A DNA stretch of 64,000 nucleotides from NCBI GenBank assembly GCA_005885555.1, contig VAWN01000021.1, forward strand, positions 65,884 to 129,883. The letters run 5' to 3'. The notes below the pieces were generated by a model. That model saw nothing but the letters and a program-made list of their open reading frames with translations, searched no databases and was not told the DNA's origin. This document shows, in pieces, positions 24,387 through 33,305 of this stretch. Each line of letters opens with the position of its first letter. The first letter of the stretch is position 1. The stretch is from Actinomycetota bacterium (GTDB lineage: Bacteria > Actinomycetota > Actinomycetes > Mycobacteriales > Micromonosporaceae). A program made the translations under genes and the position numbers.

Positions 24387-25724
24387 CTACACGCCGGACA
24401 GGCGGCGCGGCGAGGGACGCAGGTACACCGCCCAGGTCAGCACGAAGCAGACCGCGTAGAAGAACAGGAAGCCGAGGTACGCCGCGTCGCCGGTGTGGTA
24501 GGTGAGGAAGGACTGTCGGAAGGCGACGTTGACCAGTACCCCGCCGAACGCGCCGACCGCGCCGGCGATGCCGATCAGCGCACCGGCCAGCCGCCGGGCC
24601 TCCACCTCGCCGCCGACCTTCGCCGTGAAGATCGCCGGGATCATCTTGTACGTCGAGCCGTTGCCGACCCCGGAGAACACGAACAGCGCGATGAACCCGA
24701 CCAGGAACAGCGGCAGCGAGTGCCGCAGCGAGGCGGCGAGCACGGTACCCGCGGCGGCCGCCATCGCGACGAAGTTCCAGAACGTGACCAGCGCGCCGCC
24801 GAAGCGGTCGGCCAGCCAGCCGCCCACGGGCCGGATCAGCGAGCCGAGCAGCGGACCGAGGAACGTCAGGTACGCCGCGTCGATCGCGGTCCGGAACTCC
24901 GGCTTGAACTGCACCTGCAGCACCTGCCCGAAGGCGAAGCCGAAACCGATGAACGAGCCGAAGGTACCGATGTAAAGGACCGACATGATCCAGGTGTGGC
25001 GGTCCTTCGCGGCGTCGCGCATCGCCCGCCGGTCGTTGCGCGCCTGGGCGAGGTTGTCCATGAACAGCGCGGCGGACAGCGCGGCCAGCACGATCACCGG
25101 CAGGTACACCGCGGCGACCAGGCGCGGGTGGCCGGCGCCGGTGGCCGCCAGGACGGCGAGCCCGACCAGTTGGACGGCCGCGACCCCGATGTTGCCGCCG
25201 CCGGCGTTGAGGCCCAGCGCCCAGCCCTTGTGCCGCTGCGGGTAGAACGCGTTGATGTTCGCCATCGACGAGGCGAAGTTGCCGCCGCCGAGGCCGGTGA
25301 CGGCGGCGAGGACCATCAGCGTGGTGTACGACACGCCGGGCCGGATGAGGATCGCCGCCGGGATCGACGGCAGGAGCAGCAGGGCGGCGCTGATGACCGT
25401 CCAGTTGCGGCCGCCGAAGGTGGCCACCGCGAGGGTGTACGGCAGCCGCAGTACCGAGCCGACCAGTGCCGGTACCGCGGTCAGCAGGAACTTTCCGGCC
25501 GCGTCGACATGGTAGGCCGGCCCGAGGAACAGCACCAGCACCGACCACATCGTCCACACCGAGAAGCCGATGTGCTCGCAGAGGATGGAGAAGATCAGGT
25601 TGCGGCGGGCCACCCGGGCGCCGCCCGCGGCCCAGAAGGCGGGATCCTCCGGCCGCCAGTCGTCGATCCAGCGGCCGGCCCGGGCCGGCGCGGCCGGGCG
25701 TAACGTCTCTAGCACAGTGCTCAT
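24387..25724 (-). CDS. narK: NarK-type nitrate/nitrite MFS transporter
   Basis: A 445-residue, 12-helix membrane protein of the nitrate/nitrite porter family. The nitrate signature occurs twice in its usual form: GLGGGNFASSMANINAFYPQRHKGWALGLNAGGGN in the first half, and the GIAGAVGAFGGVLVN region in the second. GGWLADRFGG marks the central MFS loop. It is divergent from the nitrate reductase genes and supplies their substrate. The ATG overlaps the stop of a repeat ORF. Confidence 0.93.
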   Translation of the reverse strand: MSTVLETLRPAAPARAGRWIDDWRPEDPAFWAAGGARVARRNLIFSILCEHIGFSVWTMWSVLVLFLGPAYHVDAAGKFLLTAVPALVGSVLRLPYTLAVATFGGRNWTVISAALLLLPSIPAAILIRPGVSYTTLMVLAAVTGLGGGNFASSMANINAFYPQRHKGWALGLNAGGGNIGVAAVQLVGLAVLAATGAGHPRLVAAVYLPVIVLAALSAALFMDNLAQARNDRRAMRDAAKDRHTWIMSVLYIGTFGSFIGFGFAFGQVLQVQFKPEFRTAIDAAYLTFLGPLLGSLIRPVGGWLADRFGGALVTFWNFVAMAAAAGTVLAASLRHSLPLFLVGFIALFVFSGVGNGSTYKMIPAIFTAKVGGEVEARRLAGALIGIAGAVGAFGGVLVNVAFRQSFLTYHTGDAAYLGFLFFYAVCFVLTWAVYLRPSPRRLSGV

Positions 25725-25804
25725 ACCGGCTCCTCGCTGCGCTCCGGGCCGGCATGAGCCTCGACGACGCTGTTTTCATGATTCGCTCGCTGACGCTCAC
25801 TCAT
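25721..25804 (-). repeat. Intercistronic-type repeat ORF (linker copy D), 27 codons, before narK
   Basis: A 27-codon frame beginning MSERQRANHENSVVEAHAGP ends in a TGA that overlaps the narK ATG. It has the same length and the same ends as copy C at 28000-28083. Unlike the other copies it has no gene directly in front, so it is the first ORF of the narK message. The string GAGCGCAGCGAGGAG ends six bases before the narK ATG and contains the likely Shine-Dalgarno sequence. Confidence 0.75.
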
Positions 25805-25916
25805 GGCGAGCACCGTAGGAAGCACCGGTTTCCCGGCCGTTGACCCGGTGATTCGGCGCGGCAACGGTTGCCCGGTCGGGTGGCACCTGCCGGTGTGATC
25901 GGCTCTTAGCAGGCCG

Positions 25917-25943
25917 GAAACACAGGGGACGCCGCCGCGAAAC
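25917..25943. promoter_or_regulatory. Candidate GlnR site: two GAAAC boxes 22 bp apart
   Basis: GAAAC at 25917-25921 and at 25939-25943 are exactly 22 bp apart, the spacing of b-sites in the actinobacterial GlnR consensus (GTNAC-N6-GAAAC repeated). The matching a-sites are poor (TTAGC and GACGC). The location between the divergent nitrate transporter and nitrate reductase genes is where GlnR is expected. Confidence 0.4.
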
Positions 25944-25966
25944 GGCCCGCCGGCACGCTTCGGGGC

Positions 25967-28003
25967 ATGGCCCAGGTCGCGACCCATTGCCCGTACTGCG
26001 CCCTGCAGTGTGGCATGACGCTGCGGCAGGCCGCGGGCGGCCGGGTGGACGTGGGTACCCGCGACTTCCCGACCAACCGCGGCGGCCTGTGCCAGAAGGG
26101 CTGGACGGCGGCGGAGCTGCTGGACCACCCGGACCGGTTGCGCACGCCGCTGCTACACGGCGAGCCGGTCGCCTGGCCGGTCGCGCTGGACTTCGTGACG
26201 GGCCGGATCCGCGAGCTGCAGGCGGCGCACGGCCGCGACGCGGTCGCCGTCTTCGGGGGCGGTGGGCTGACCAACGAGAAGGCGTACGCGCTGGGCAAGT
26301 TCGCGCGGGCCGTCCTCGGTACCCGTTACGTCGACTACAACGGGCGCTTCTGCATGTCGTCGGCGGCGGCGGCCGGGATCCGCGCGTTCGGGATCGACCG
26401 GGGGCTGCCGTTCCCGCTGGCCGACCTGGGCCGGGCGGACACCCTGCTGCTGGTCGGCGCGAACGTGGCGGAGACCATGCCGCCGCTGGGCCGGTACCTC
26501 ACCGAGCAGACGGAGCACGGGACGCTGATCGTCATCGATCCACGGCGTACCGAGACCGCACGCCGGGCCACGCTGCACCTGCAACCCACGCCCGGTACCG
26601 ACCTGGCGATCGCGCTCGGACTGTTGCACATCGCGGTCGCCGAAGGGTACGTCGACCGGCCCTACGTCGCCGCCCGTACCACGGGTTGGGACGAGGTCGC
26701 GAAGGCCGCCGCCGCCTGGTGGCCGGCCAGAGTCGAGCGGCTGAGCGGGGTACCGGCCGAGGACCTGTACGCGGCGGTCCACGCCTTGGGACGGGCCGAG
26801 CGCGCGATCATCGTCACCGGCCGGGGTGCGGAGCAGCACGCGAAGGGTACCGACACGGTGTCGGCGTTCATCAACCTCGCCCTCGCGCTCGGGCTGCCCG
26901 GCCGGCCCGGCTCCGGGTACGGCTGCCTGACCGGCCAGGGCAACGGGCAGGGCGGGCGGGAGCACGGGCAGAAGGCGGACCAGCTGCCCGGGTACCGCCG
27001 CATCGACGACCCGGCCGCGCGTGCCCACCTGATGGCGCTGTGGGGTGTCCCCGACCTCCCCGGCGCCGGTGTGTCGGCGGTCGAGCTGATCGACCGGCTG
27101 GGTACCGCCGACGGGCCGAAAGCCTTGCTGGTCTTCGGTGCCAACCCGGTCGTGTCCGCGCCGCGCGCGTCGCGGGTGGCGCGGCGGCTGCGGGCGCTGG
27201 ACCTGCTCGTGGTCGCCGACTTCTTCCGGTCGGAGACCGCGGCACTGGCCGACGTGGTGCTGCCCACCGCGCAGTGGGCCGAGGAGGACGGCACGATGAC
27301 CAACCTGGAGGGCCGGGTGCTGCGGCGCCGGGCCCTGCGCGAGCCACCGCCGGGGGTGGCGACGGACCTGGCGGTGCTGGCGGGCCTTTCGGCCCGGCTC
27401 GGGTACGGCGGGCGGTTCGACGCGGAGCCCCGCGCCGTGTTCGAGGAGCTGCGGCGGGCCTCGGCGGGGGCACCGGCCGACTACGCGGGCGTCACGTGGG
27501 AGCGCATCGACGCGCAGGACGGCGTGTTCTGGCCGTGCCCCGGGGAGGACCATCCGGGCTCGCCGCGGCTCTTCAGCGACTCGTTCCCGACGCCGGACGG
27601 GCGGGCCCGGTTCGTACCCGTCGACCACCGCCCGCCGGTCGAGGAACCCGGCCCCGGTTTCCCGCTGTACCTGACCACCGGCCGGGTGCTGGCGCAGTAC
27701 CAGTCCGGCACGCAGACCCGCCGCGTCGCATCCCTGGCGGCCACCGCTCCCGCGCCGTTCGTGGAGCTGCATCCGGACGTGGCCGCGCTACTGTCCATTG
27801 TGGACGGAGAACCGGTCCGCGTGGTCAGTCGCCGCGGCGCGGCGGTACTGGCCGCCCGGGTCGTGGACACCATCCGGCCGGACACGCTGTTCGCCCCGTT
27901 CCACTGGCCGGGCATCAACGCGCTGACCAACGACGCGCTCGATCCGACGTCGCGGATGCCCGAGTTCAAGGTCTGCGCCGCCCGCGTGGAGAAGCTGACA
28001 TGA
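25967..28003 (+). CDS. nasC: Assimilatory nitrate reductase catalytic subunit (molybdopterin oxidoreductase)
   Basis: Reduces nitrate to nitrite in the cytoplasm using Mo-bis-MGD and one 4Fe-4S cluster (symbol as in Bacillus). The N-terminal cluster ligands are CPYCALQCG and GGLCQKG. The Mo-domain motifs include YNGRFCMSSAAAAG, with a Cys likely to ligate Mo, then LLVGANVAE, GCLTGQGNGQGGREHGQKADQLPG and ADVVLPTAQWAEEDGTMTNLEGR. The C-terminal molybdopterin domain ends with the LYLTTGRVLAQYQSGTQTRR region. There is no Tat signal. Its stop overlaps the start of a repeat ORF. Confidence 0.93.
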   Translation: MAQVATHCPYCALQCGMTLRQAAGGRVDVGTRDFPTNRGGLCQKGWTAAELLDHPDRLRTPLLHGEPVAWPVALDFVTGRIRELQAAHGRDAVAVFGGGGLTNEKAYALGKFARAVLGTRYVDYNGRFCMSSAAAAGIRAFGIDRGLPFPLADLGRADTLLLVGANVAETMPPLGRYLTEQTEHGTLIVIDPRRTETARRATLHLQPTPGTDLAIALGLLHIAVAEGYVDRPYVAARTTGWDEVAKAAAAWWPARVERLSGVPAEDLYAAVHALGRAERAIIVTGRGAEQHAKGTDTVSAFINLALALGLPGRPGSGYGCLTGQGNGQGGREHGQKADQLPGYRRIDDPAARAHLMALWGVPDLPGAGVSAVELIDRLGTADGPKALLVFGANPVVSAPRASRVARRLRALDLLVVADFFRSETAALADVVLPTAQWAEEDGTMTNLEGRVLRRRALREPPPGVATDLAVLAGLSARLGYGGRFDAEPRAVFEELRRASAGAPADYAGVTWERIDAQDGVFWPCPGEDHPGSPRLFSDSFPTPDGRARFVPVDHRPPVEEPGPGFPLYLTTGRVLAQYQSGTQTRRVASLAATAPAPFVELHPDVAALLSIVDGEPVRVVSRRGAAVLAARVVDTIRPDTLFAPFHWPGINALTNDALDPTSRMPEFKVCAARVEKLT

Positions 28004-28083
28004 GCGAGCGTCAGCGAGCGAATCAGAGTTGCCGTGCGGTGGAGCCTCATGCCGGACCGCAGCGCAGCGAGGATCCGGCATGA
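28000..28083 (+). repeat. Intercistronic repeat ORF (linker copy C), 27 codons, between nitrate reductase genes
   Basis: The nitrate reductase stop overlaps an ATG (ATGA) opening a 27-codon frame that begins MSERQRANQSCRAVEPHAGP. Its TGA overlaps the ATG of the next gene. The second half holds a perfect inverted repeat, TCATGCCGGA and TCCGGCATGA, whose right arm contains the downstream start codon, while the likely ribosome binding site (GAGGA) is in the loop. It aligns along its length with copy D at 25721-25804. Confidence 0.78.
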
Positions 28084-29486
28084 GCGTTCTCGTTGTCGGG
28101 TATGGGATGGCGGGCGCTCGGCTGGCCGCCGAACTGCACGCGCGCGACCGGTACCTGCCGGTCACCGCGATCGGCGCCGAACCGCACCGGGCGTACAACC
28201 GGATCCTGCTGTCCGGGGTACTGGCCGGGAAGCTGGCCGAACCCGAGGTGACGCTGGCCGAGCCGGCCGGGCGGGGCGTGGCGCTGCGGCTCGGCGTCAC
28301 GGTCACCGCGATCGACCGGGCGGCCCGGACACTGTCCACATCGGACGGTGACCGCATCCCTTACGAGCACCTGGTACTGGCGACCGGCAGCCATGCGGTA
28401 CTGCCGCCGATCGACGGGCTCGCCGAGCCGCTGCCCGACCGGGTCGCGGTGTTCCGTACCCTCGACGACTGCCGCCGCATCCTCGCCACCGCCGACAAGT
28501 CCGCCTCCGCGCTGGTGCTCGGCGGCGGGCTGCTCGGGCTGGAAGCCGCGCGGGGACTGGCGTTGCGCGGGTTGCGCGTCGACGTGGTACACGCGGTGGG
28601 GCACCTGATGGAACGGCAACTCGACCCGGCCGCGAGCGCCGTGCTCGTCGGCACGCTCGCCGGGCTCGGCGTCACCGTGCACCTCGGCGCGGCCACGACC
28701 CGGGTGTCGTGCGACTCCGGCGGGGTCACCGCGGCGCTGGCCGACGGCCGCCAACTCGCCGCCGACCTCGCCGTGGTCGCCTGCGGTACCCGGCCGGAGA
28801 CCGCGCTCGCCCGCACCGCCGGACTCACCGTCGAGCGCGGCATCGTGGTCGACGACCGGCTGCGCACCAGCGATCCGGCCATCTTCGCGATCGGTGACTG
28901 CGCGCAGCACGCGGGCGTGGTCGGCGGGCTGGTCGCGCCCGCCTGGGAACAGGCGCGGGTGGTGGCCGACGTGGTCACCGGTACCGCCAGCCGTTACCGG
29001 CCACCGGCCCCGGTCACCCGGCTCAAGGCGACCGGCATCGACCTCGCCGCGCTGGGCGCCTCCACCGACCACGACGGCGAACTGCTCACCTTCGCCGATC
29101 CCAGCCGGGGTACCTATGCCAAGCTGCTGGTCCGCGACAACCGGCTGGCGGGCGCCATCATGCTCGGCGACAACCCCGCCGTGGGTACCGTCATCCAGCT
29201 TTTCGACCGGGGTACGCCGGTACCCGAGGACCGGCGCGCGCTGCTGCTCGGCCGCACCGGCGCCGCGGCCCCGGCCGCCGACTCGCCCGCGCTGATGCCC
29301 GATGCCGCAACGGTCTGCCAGTGCAACGCGGTCACTAAGCGCGCGCTGCTGGCCGCGTGGCGCGGCGGCGCGCGCTCGGCCCCGGAGGTGGTCGCCGCGA
29401 CCCGGGCCACCACCGGGTGCGGGTCGTGCGCCGACGCGGTACACGGGCTCGTCGAATGGCTGTCCAACCAGGAGGATCCGGCATGA
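28080..29486 (+). CDS. nasB: FAD-dependent electron-transfer subunit of nitrate reductase with BFD-type Fe-S domain
   Basis: 468 residues, NasB-like. An N-terminal pyridine-nucleotide disulfide oxidoreductase fold has the FAD motif VLVVGYGMAGARLAAEL and a second dinucleotide motif ALVLGGGLLGLEAARGL. FAIGDCAQH is the late FAD motif. The C-terminus holds a BFD-like 2Fe-2S domain with CQCNAVTK and TTGCGSC. By family knowledge it passes electrons from NAD(P)H to the catalytic subunit. It overlaps nirB by ATGA; its last codons (EDPA) are identical to the end of repeat copy C. Confidence 0.88.
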   Translation: MSVLVVGYGMAGARLAAELHARDRYLPVTAIGAEPHRAYNRILLSGVLAGKLAEPEVTLAEPAGRGVALRLGVTVTAIDRAARTLSTSDGDRIPYEHLVLATGSHAVLPPIDGLAEPLPDRVAVFRTLDDCRRILATADKSASALVLGGGLLGLEAARGLALRGLRVDVVHAVGHLMERQLDPAASAVLVGTLAGLGVTVHLGAATTRVSCDSGGVTAALADGRQLAADLAVVACGTRPETALARTAGLTVERGIVVDDRLRTSDPAIFAIGDCAQHAGVVGGLVAPAWEQARVVADVVTGTASRYRPPAPVTRLKATGIDLAALGASTDHDGELLTFADPSRGTYAKLLVRDNRLAGAIMLGDNPAVGTVIQLFDRGTPVPEDRRALLLGRTGAAAPAADSPALMPDAATVCQCNAVTKRALLAAWRGGARSAPEVVAATRATTGCGSCADAVHGLVEWLSNQEDPA

Positions 29487-31888
29487 GGCTCGTCGTGGTC
29501 GGGAACGGGATGGTCGGGCACCGGCTGGTGTCCGCGCTGCGCGACCGGGATCCGGGCGGTACCTGGGAGATCACGGTACTGGCCGAGGAGACCCGGCCGG
29601 CGTACGACCGGGTACGGCTGTCCGCGTGGTTCGACGGGGAACCGCTGGACCTGCCGGCGGTACCGGGGGTGGAGGTGCACCTCGGCGAACCGGCGACCGC
29701 GCTGGATCCGGCCGGCCGCAAGGTGTTCACCCGCGACGGCGCCTACGGGTACGACGAGCTGGTCCTCGCCACCGGCTCGTACCCGTTCGTGCCGCCGGTA
29801 CCGGGAACGGACCTGCCCGGCTGCTTCGTGTACCGCACCGTCGACGACCTGGAGGCGCTGCGCGCCTATGCGGAGGGAAGGTCCACCGGTGTGGTCGTCG
29901 GCGGCGGGCTGCTCGGGCTGGAGGCCGCCAACGCGTTGCGTACCCTGGGCCTCGCCACCCATGTCGTGGAGTTCGCGCCGCGGCTGATGCCGATGCAGGT
30001 CGACGAGGCGGGCGGGGCGATGCTGCGCCGGCACATCGAGGACCTCGGCCTCACCGTCCACACTGGACGGTCGGCGGCCCGGATCACCGAGGGGCAGGTG
30101 GTGTTCGCCGACGGCGGCATCGTGCGTACCGACCTCGTGGTGTTCGCCGCCGGTGTGCGGCCCCGCGACGACCTGGCCCGCGCGGCCGGCCTCGCGATCG
30201 GCGCGCGCGGCGGGATCGTGGTCGACGAGACGTGCCGCACCTCGGCCGCGCACGTCCACGCGATCGGCGAGTGCGCCGAACTCGGCGGGCGGGTCTACGG
30301 CCTGGTGGCGCCCGGGTACGCGATGGCGGAGGTGGTCGCCGACCGGCTGCTCGGCGGTACCGCCACGTTCCCCGGCGCGGACACCTCGACCAAGCTGAAG
30401 CTGCTCGGCGTGGACGTCGCCTCGTTCGGCGAGACCACCGGCCCGCTGGACGTGACGTTCACCGACCCGGCCACCCGGGTCTACGCGAAGCTCGTGCTCT
30501 CCGACGACGCGAAGACGTTGCTGGGCGGGGTACTGGTCGGCGACGCGAGCGCCTATCCGACCCTGCGCGCGTGCCTCGGCGGCCCGCTGCCCGCGCCGCC
30601 GCTGTCGCTCCTCGCGCCGGCGGGCGCCGACGCGCGAAGGCCGCTGCCCGGCGCCGCGCAGGTCTGCTCCTGCAACGCGGTCACCAAGGACACGATCCTC
30701 GCCGCGATCGGGTCGGGCGCCGCGGATGTGGCGGCCGTGAAAACCTGCACCCGCGCCGGTACCACCTGCGGTTCGTGCGTACCGCTGCTCAAGGGGTTGC
30801 TGGCCGAGGCCGGCGTGGCCCAGTCCCGGGCGCTGTGCGAGCACTTCGACCACAGCCGGCAGGAGCTGTTCGACATCATCCGGGTACGCGGCATCCGGAC
30901 CTTCTCCGAACTCGTCGCGCGGCACGGGCGCGGGCGCGGCTGCGACATCTGCAAGCCGGTGGTGGCCTCGATCCTGGCCTCGCTCGGCACCGGGTACATC
31001 CTCGACGGCGAGCAGGCCGCGTTGCAGGACACCAACGACCACTTCCTGGCCAACATCCAACGCGACGGCACCTACTCGGTGGTGCCCCGGATCCCCGGCG
31101 GCGAGATCACCCCGGACAAGCTCATCGTCATCGGCGAGGTGGCCCGCGACTTCGGGCTGTACACGAAGATCACCGGCGGGCAGCGGATCGACCTGTTCGG
31201 CGCGCGCGTCGAGCAGCTGCCGAAGATCTGGCGCCGGCTCGTCGACGCCGGCTTCGAGTCCGGCCACGCCTACGGCAAGGCGCTGCGTACCGTGAAGTCC
31301 TGCGTCGGTTCCACCTGGTGCCGGTACGGCGTGCAGGACTCGGTCGGCCTCGCGATCGAGCTGGAACTGCGGTACCGCGGCCTGCGCGCGCCACACAAGG
31401 TCAAGGCCGCGGTCTCCGGTTGCGCCCGGGAGTGCGCCGAGGCGCGCGGCAAGGACTTCGGCGTCATCGCGACGGAGCACGGCTGGAATCTCTACGTCGG
31501 CGGCAACGGCGGCTTCCGGCCCCGGCACGCCGACCTGTTCCTCTCCGACGTACCGACCGACGTGCTCGTCCGCACGATCGACCGGTTCCTCATGTACTAC
31601 ATCCGCACCGCAGACCGGCTGCAGCGCACCGCAGCCTGGTTGGAGTGCCTCGACGGCGGGCTGGACCACCTCCGCCACGTCATCGTCGACGACGCGCTGG
31701 GCCTGTGCGCCGAGCTGGACGCCGCCATGGCCGCACACGTGGAGTCCTATGTGGACGAATGGCGGTCCACAGTGGACGATGCCGACCGGCTGGAGAGGTT
31801 CGTCTCGTTCGTCAACGCGCCGGACGCTCCCGATCCGTCGATCAGCTTCGGCGTCGAGCGCGGCCAGCGGGTACCGGTGGCGCGATGA
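29483..31888 (+). CDS. nirB: Nitrite reductase large subunit
   Basis: Reduces nitrite to ammonium with NAD(P)H. The 801-residue protein has an N-terminal FAD/NAD module (LVVVGNGMVGHRLVSAL; GVVVGGGLLGLEAANALR), then a BFD-like 2Fe-2S domain (CSCNAVTKDT with CTRAGTTCGSC), then the sirohaem nitrite reductase half. The 4Fe-4S/sirohaem ligands are SCVGSTWC and GCARECAE near residues 611 and 653. A strong AGGAGG lies seven bases before the ATG. nirD follows with an ATGA overlap. Confidence 0.97.
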   Translation: MRLVVVGNGMVGHRLVSALRDRDPGGTWEITVLAEETRPAYDRVRLSAWFDGEPLDLPAVPGVEVHLGEPATALDPAGRKVFTRDGAYGYDELVLATGSYPFVPPVPGTDLPGCFVYRTVDDLEALRAYAEGRSTGVVVGGGLLGLEAANALRTLGLATHVVEFAPRLMPMQVDEAGGAMLRRHIEDLGLTVHTGRSAARITEGQVVFADGGIVRTDLVVFAAGVRPRDDLARAAGLAIGARGGIVVDETCRTSAAHVHAIGECAELGGRVYGLVAPGYAMAEVVADRLLGGTATFPGADTSTKLKLLGVDVASFGETTGPLDVTFTDPATRVYAKLVLSDDAKTLLGGVLVGDASAYPTLRACLGGPLPAPPLSLLAPAGADARRPLPGAAQVCSCNAVTKDTILAAIGSGAADVAAVKTCTRAGTTCGSCVPLLKGLLAEAGVAQSRALCEHFDHSRQELFDIIRVRGIRTFSELVARHGRGRGCDICKPVVASILASLGTGYILDGEQAALQDTNDHFLANIQRDGTYSVVPRIPGGEITPDKLIVIGEVARDFGLYTKITGGQRIDLFGARVEQLPKIWRRLVDAGFESGHAYGKALRTVKSCVGSTWCRYGVQDSVGLAIELELRYRGLRAPHKVKAAVSGCARECAEARGKDFGVIATEHGWNLYVGGNGGFRPRHADLFLSDVPTDVLVRTIDRFLMYYIRTADRLQRTAAWLECLDGGLDHLRHVIVDDALGLCAELDAAMAAHVESYVDEWRSTVDDADRLERFVSFVNAPDAPDPSISFGVERGQRVPVAR

Positions 31889-32214
31889 ACTGGATCCTCG
31901 TCTGCCCGTACCGGCGCCTGCAACCCGAGCGCGGGGTCGCCGCACTCGTCGAGGACGAACCGGTGGCGGTGTTCCGGCTGCACGACGGTACGCTGCGCGC
32001 GATCGGCAACGTCGACCCGTTCACCGGCGCGAGCGTGCTGTCCCGCGGCATCGTGGGTACCCGTGGCGACGCGCCGACCGTCGCCTCCCCGCTGCACAAG
32101 CAGGTCTACGACCTGGGTACCGGGGTCTGCCTGGACGCGCCGGAGGTACGGGTACCGACGTACCCGGTCCGGGTGCGCAACGGTCTGGTCGAGGTCGGGT
32201 GGGCACCATGCTGA
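31885..32214 (+). CDS. nirD: Nitrite reductase small subunit
   Basis: A 109-residue Rieske-fold protein that lacks the cluster-binding Cys and His residues, as NirD proteins do. Motifs are LVEDEPVAVFRLHDGTLRAIGNVDPF and VASPLHKQVYDLGTG. It overlaps nirB at the front and the HemD-like gene at the back. Confidence 0.93.
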   Translation: MNWILVCPYRRLQPERGVAALVEDEPVAVFRLHDGTLRAIGNVDPFTGASVLSRGIVGTRGDAPTVASPLHKQVYDLGTGVCLDAPEVRVPTYPVRVRNGLVEVGWAPC

Positions 32215-33305
32215 GGGAGACCGAGCCGCTGTGCGGCTTCACCATCGCGGTCACCGCCGACCGGCGCCGCGACGAGCTGGCCGCGCTGCTCGAACGCCGT
32301 GGCGCCCGGGTGGTGCTCGCCCCCGCCCTGCGCATCGTGCCGCTCGCCGACGACGGCGAACTGCGCGCCGCCACCACCGCGCTCGTCGAGCACCCGCCCG
32401 ACATCGTCGTCGCCTGTACCGGCATCGGCCTGCGCGGCTGGCTGGAGGCGGCCGAGGGCTGGGGCCTGTCCGAGCCGCTCAAGGCGGTGGTCGCCGGCGC
32501 GTACCTGATCGCCCGCGGCCCCAAGGCACGCGGCGCGCTGCGCGCCGCCGGGCTCGTCGACGCGTGGTCGCCGGACTCCGAGTCCTGTGACGAGGTACTG
32601 GCACACCTGCTGGACCGGGGCGTGGACGGCAAGCGGATCGCGGTGCAGCTGCACGGCGAGCCGCAGCCGGAGTTCTGCGGGGCGCTGGCCGCCGCCGGCG
32701 CCGACGTGGTGGAGGTGTCGGTGTACCGCTGGCGCCCGCCGGCCGACCCGACGCCGCTGCGCCGGGTGGTCGACCTCGCGCTCGGCCGGCTGATCGACGC
32801 CGTCACCTTCACCTCGGCACCGGCCGTGGGCGCCCTGCTGCGGATGGCCGGCCCGGACACCGGGGCGCTGCTGGACGCGCTGCGCACCGACGTGCTCGCC
32901 GCGTGCGTCGGCCCGGTGACCGCGGCACCGCTGCACCGCCGCGGCATCCCGGTCATGCAGCCGAGCCGGGCCCGGCTCGGCGCGCTCGTCCGGGCGCTCG
33001 TCGAGGAGCTGCCCAAGCGGGCGCCGACGCTGCGGGTGGCCGGTCAGGAGGTGACGCTGCGCGGGCACGCCGCGCTCGTCGACGGTTCGCTGCGCCCGAT
33101 GGCGCCGGCTCCGATGGCGGTGCTGCGGGCGCTGGCCGCCGCACCCGGCCGGGTACTGTCCCGCGCCGCGCTGCTGACCGCGCTGCCCCGGGGCGCCGAC
33201 GAGCACGCGGTGGAGATGGCCGTGGCGCGGCTGCGGGCCGCGCTCGGCGGGTCGGCGTTCGTGCAGACGGTCGTCAAGCGGGGGTACCGCCTCCGCGTGG
33301 ATTAA
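32208..33305 (+). CDS. HemD-like uroporphyrinogen-III synthase fused to a winged-helix domain
   Basis: 365 residues. The first 265 or so form a uroporphyrinogen-III synthase fold (CGFTIAVTADRRRDELAALLERRGA; DAVTFTSAPAVGALL). The last 90 form an OmpR/PhoB-type DNA-binding domain (PMAVLRALAAAPGRVLSRAALLTALPRGADEHAVEMAVARLRAALG, ending VVKRGYRLRVD). Similar fusions near nirBD in mycobacteria and streptomycetes are annotated as regulators. It could make the sirohaem precursor for NirB, regulate the nitrate genes, or both. It overlaps nirD by 7 bp. Confidence 0.85.
   Translation: MLRETEPLCGFTIAVTADRRRDELAALLERRGARVVLAPALRIVPLADDGELRAATTALVEHPPDIVVACTGIGLRGWLEAAEGWGLSEPLKAVVAGAYLIARGPKARGALRAAGLVDAWSPDSESCDEVLAHLLDRGVDGKRIAVQLHGEPQPEFCGALAAAGADVVEVSVYRWRPPADPTPLRRVVDLALGRLIDAVTFTSAPAVGALLRMAGPDTGALLDALRTDVLAACVGPVTAAPLHRRGIPVMQPSRARLGALVRALVEELPKRAPTLRVAGQEVTLRGHAALVDGSLRPMAPAPMAVLRALAAAPGRVLSRAALLTALPRGADEHAVEMAVARLRAALGGSAFVQTVVKRGYRLRVD

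Noticed and set aside
29465-29486. A sixth linker at the nasB-nirB junction, since GAGGATCCGGCATGAG matches the end of copy C
   Set aside because: Only about 15 bases match, covering the ribosome binding site and start. The rest of the element is absent and nasB keeps its normal end. It may be a remnant or chance.
29114-31945. Open frame of about 940 codons on the minus strand opposite nirB
   Set aside because: The protein has no recognisable fold and is rich in Arg, Gly and Ala. nirB on the other strand has every expected motif.
31885-32214. Damaged Rieske protein because the Cys/His ligands are missing
   Set aside because: NirD proteins naturally lack the cluster ligands, so this is the normal form.
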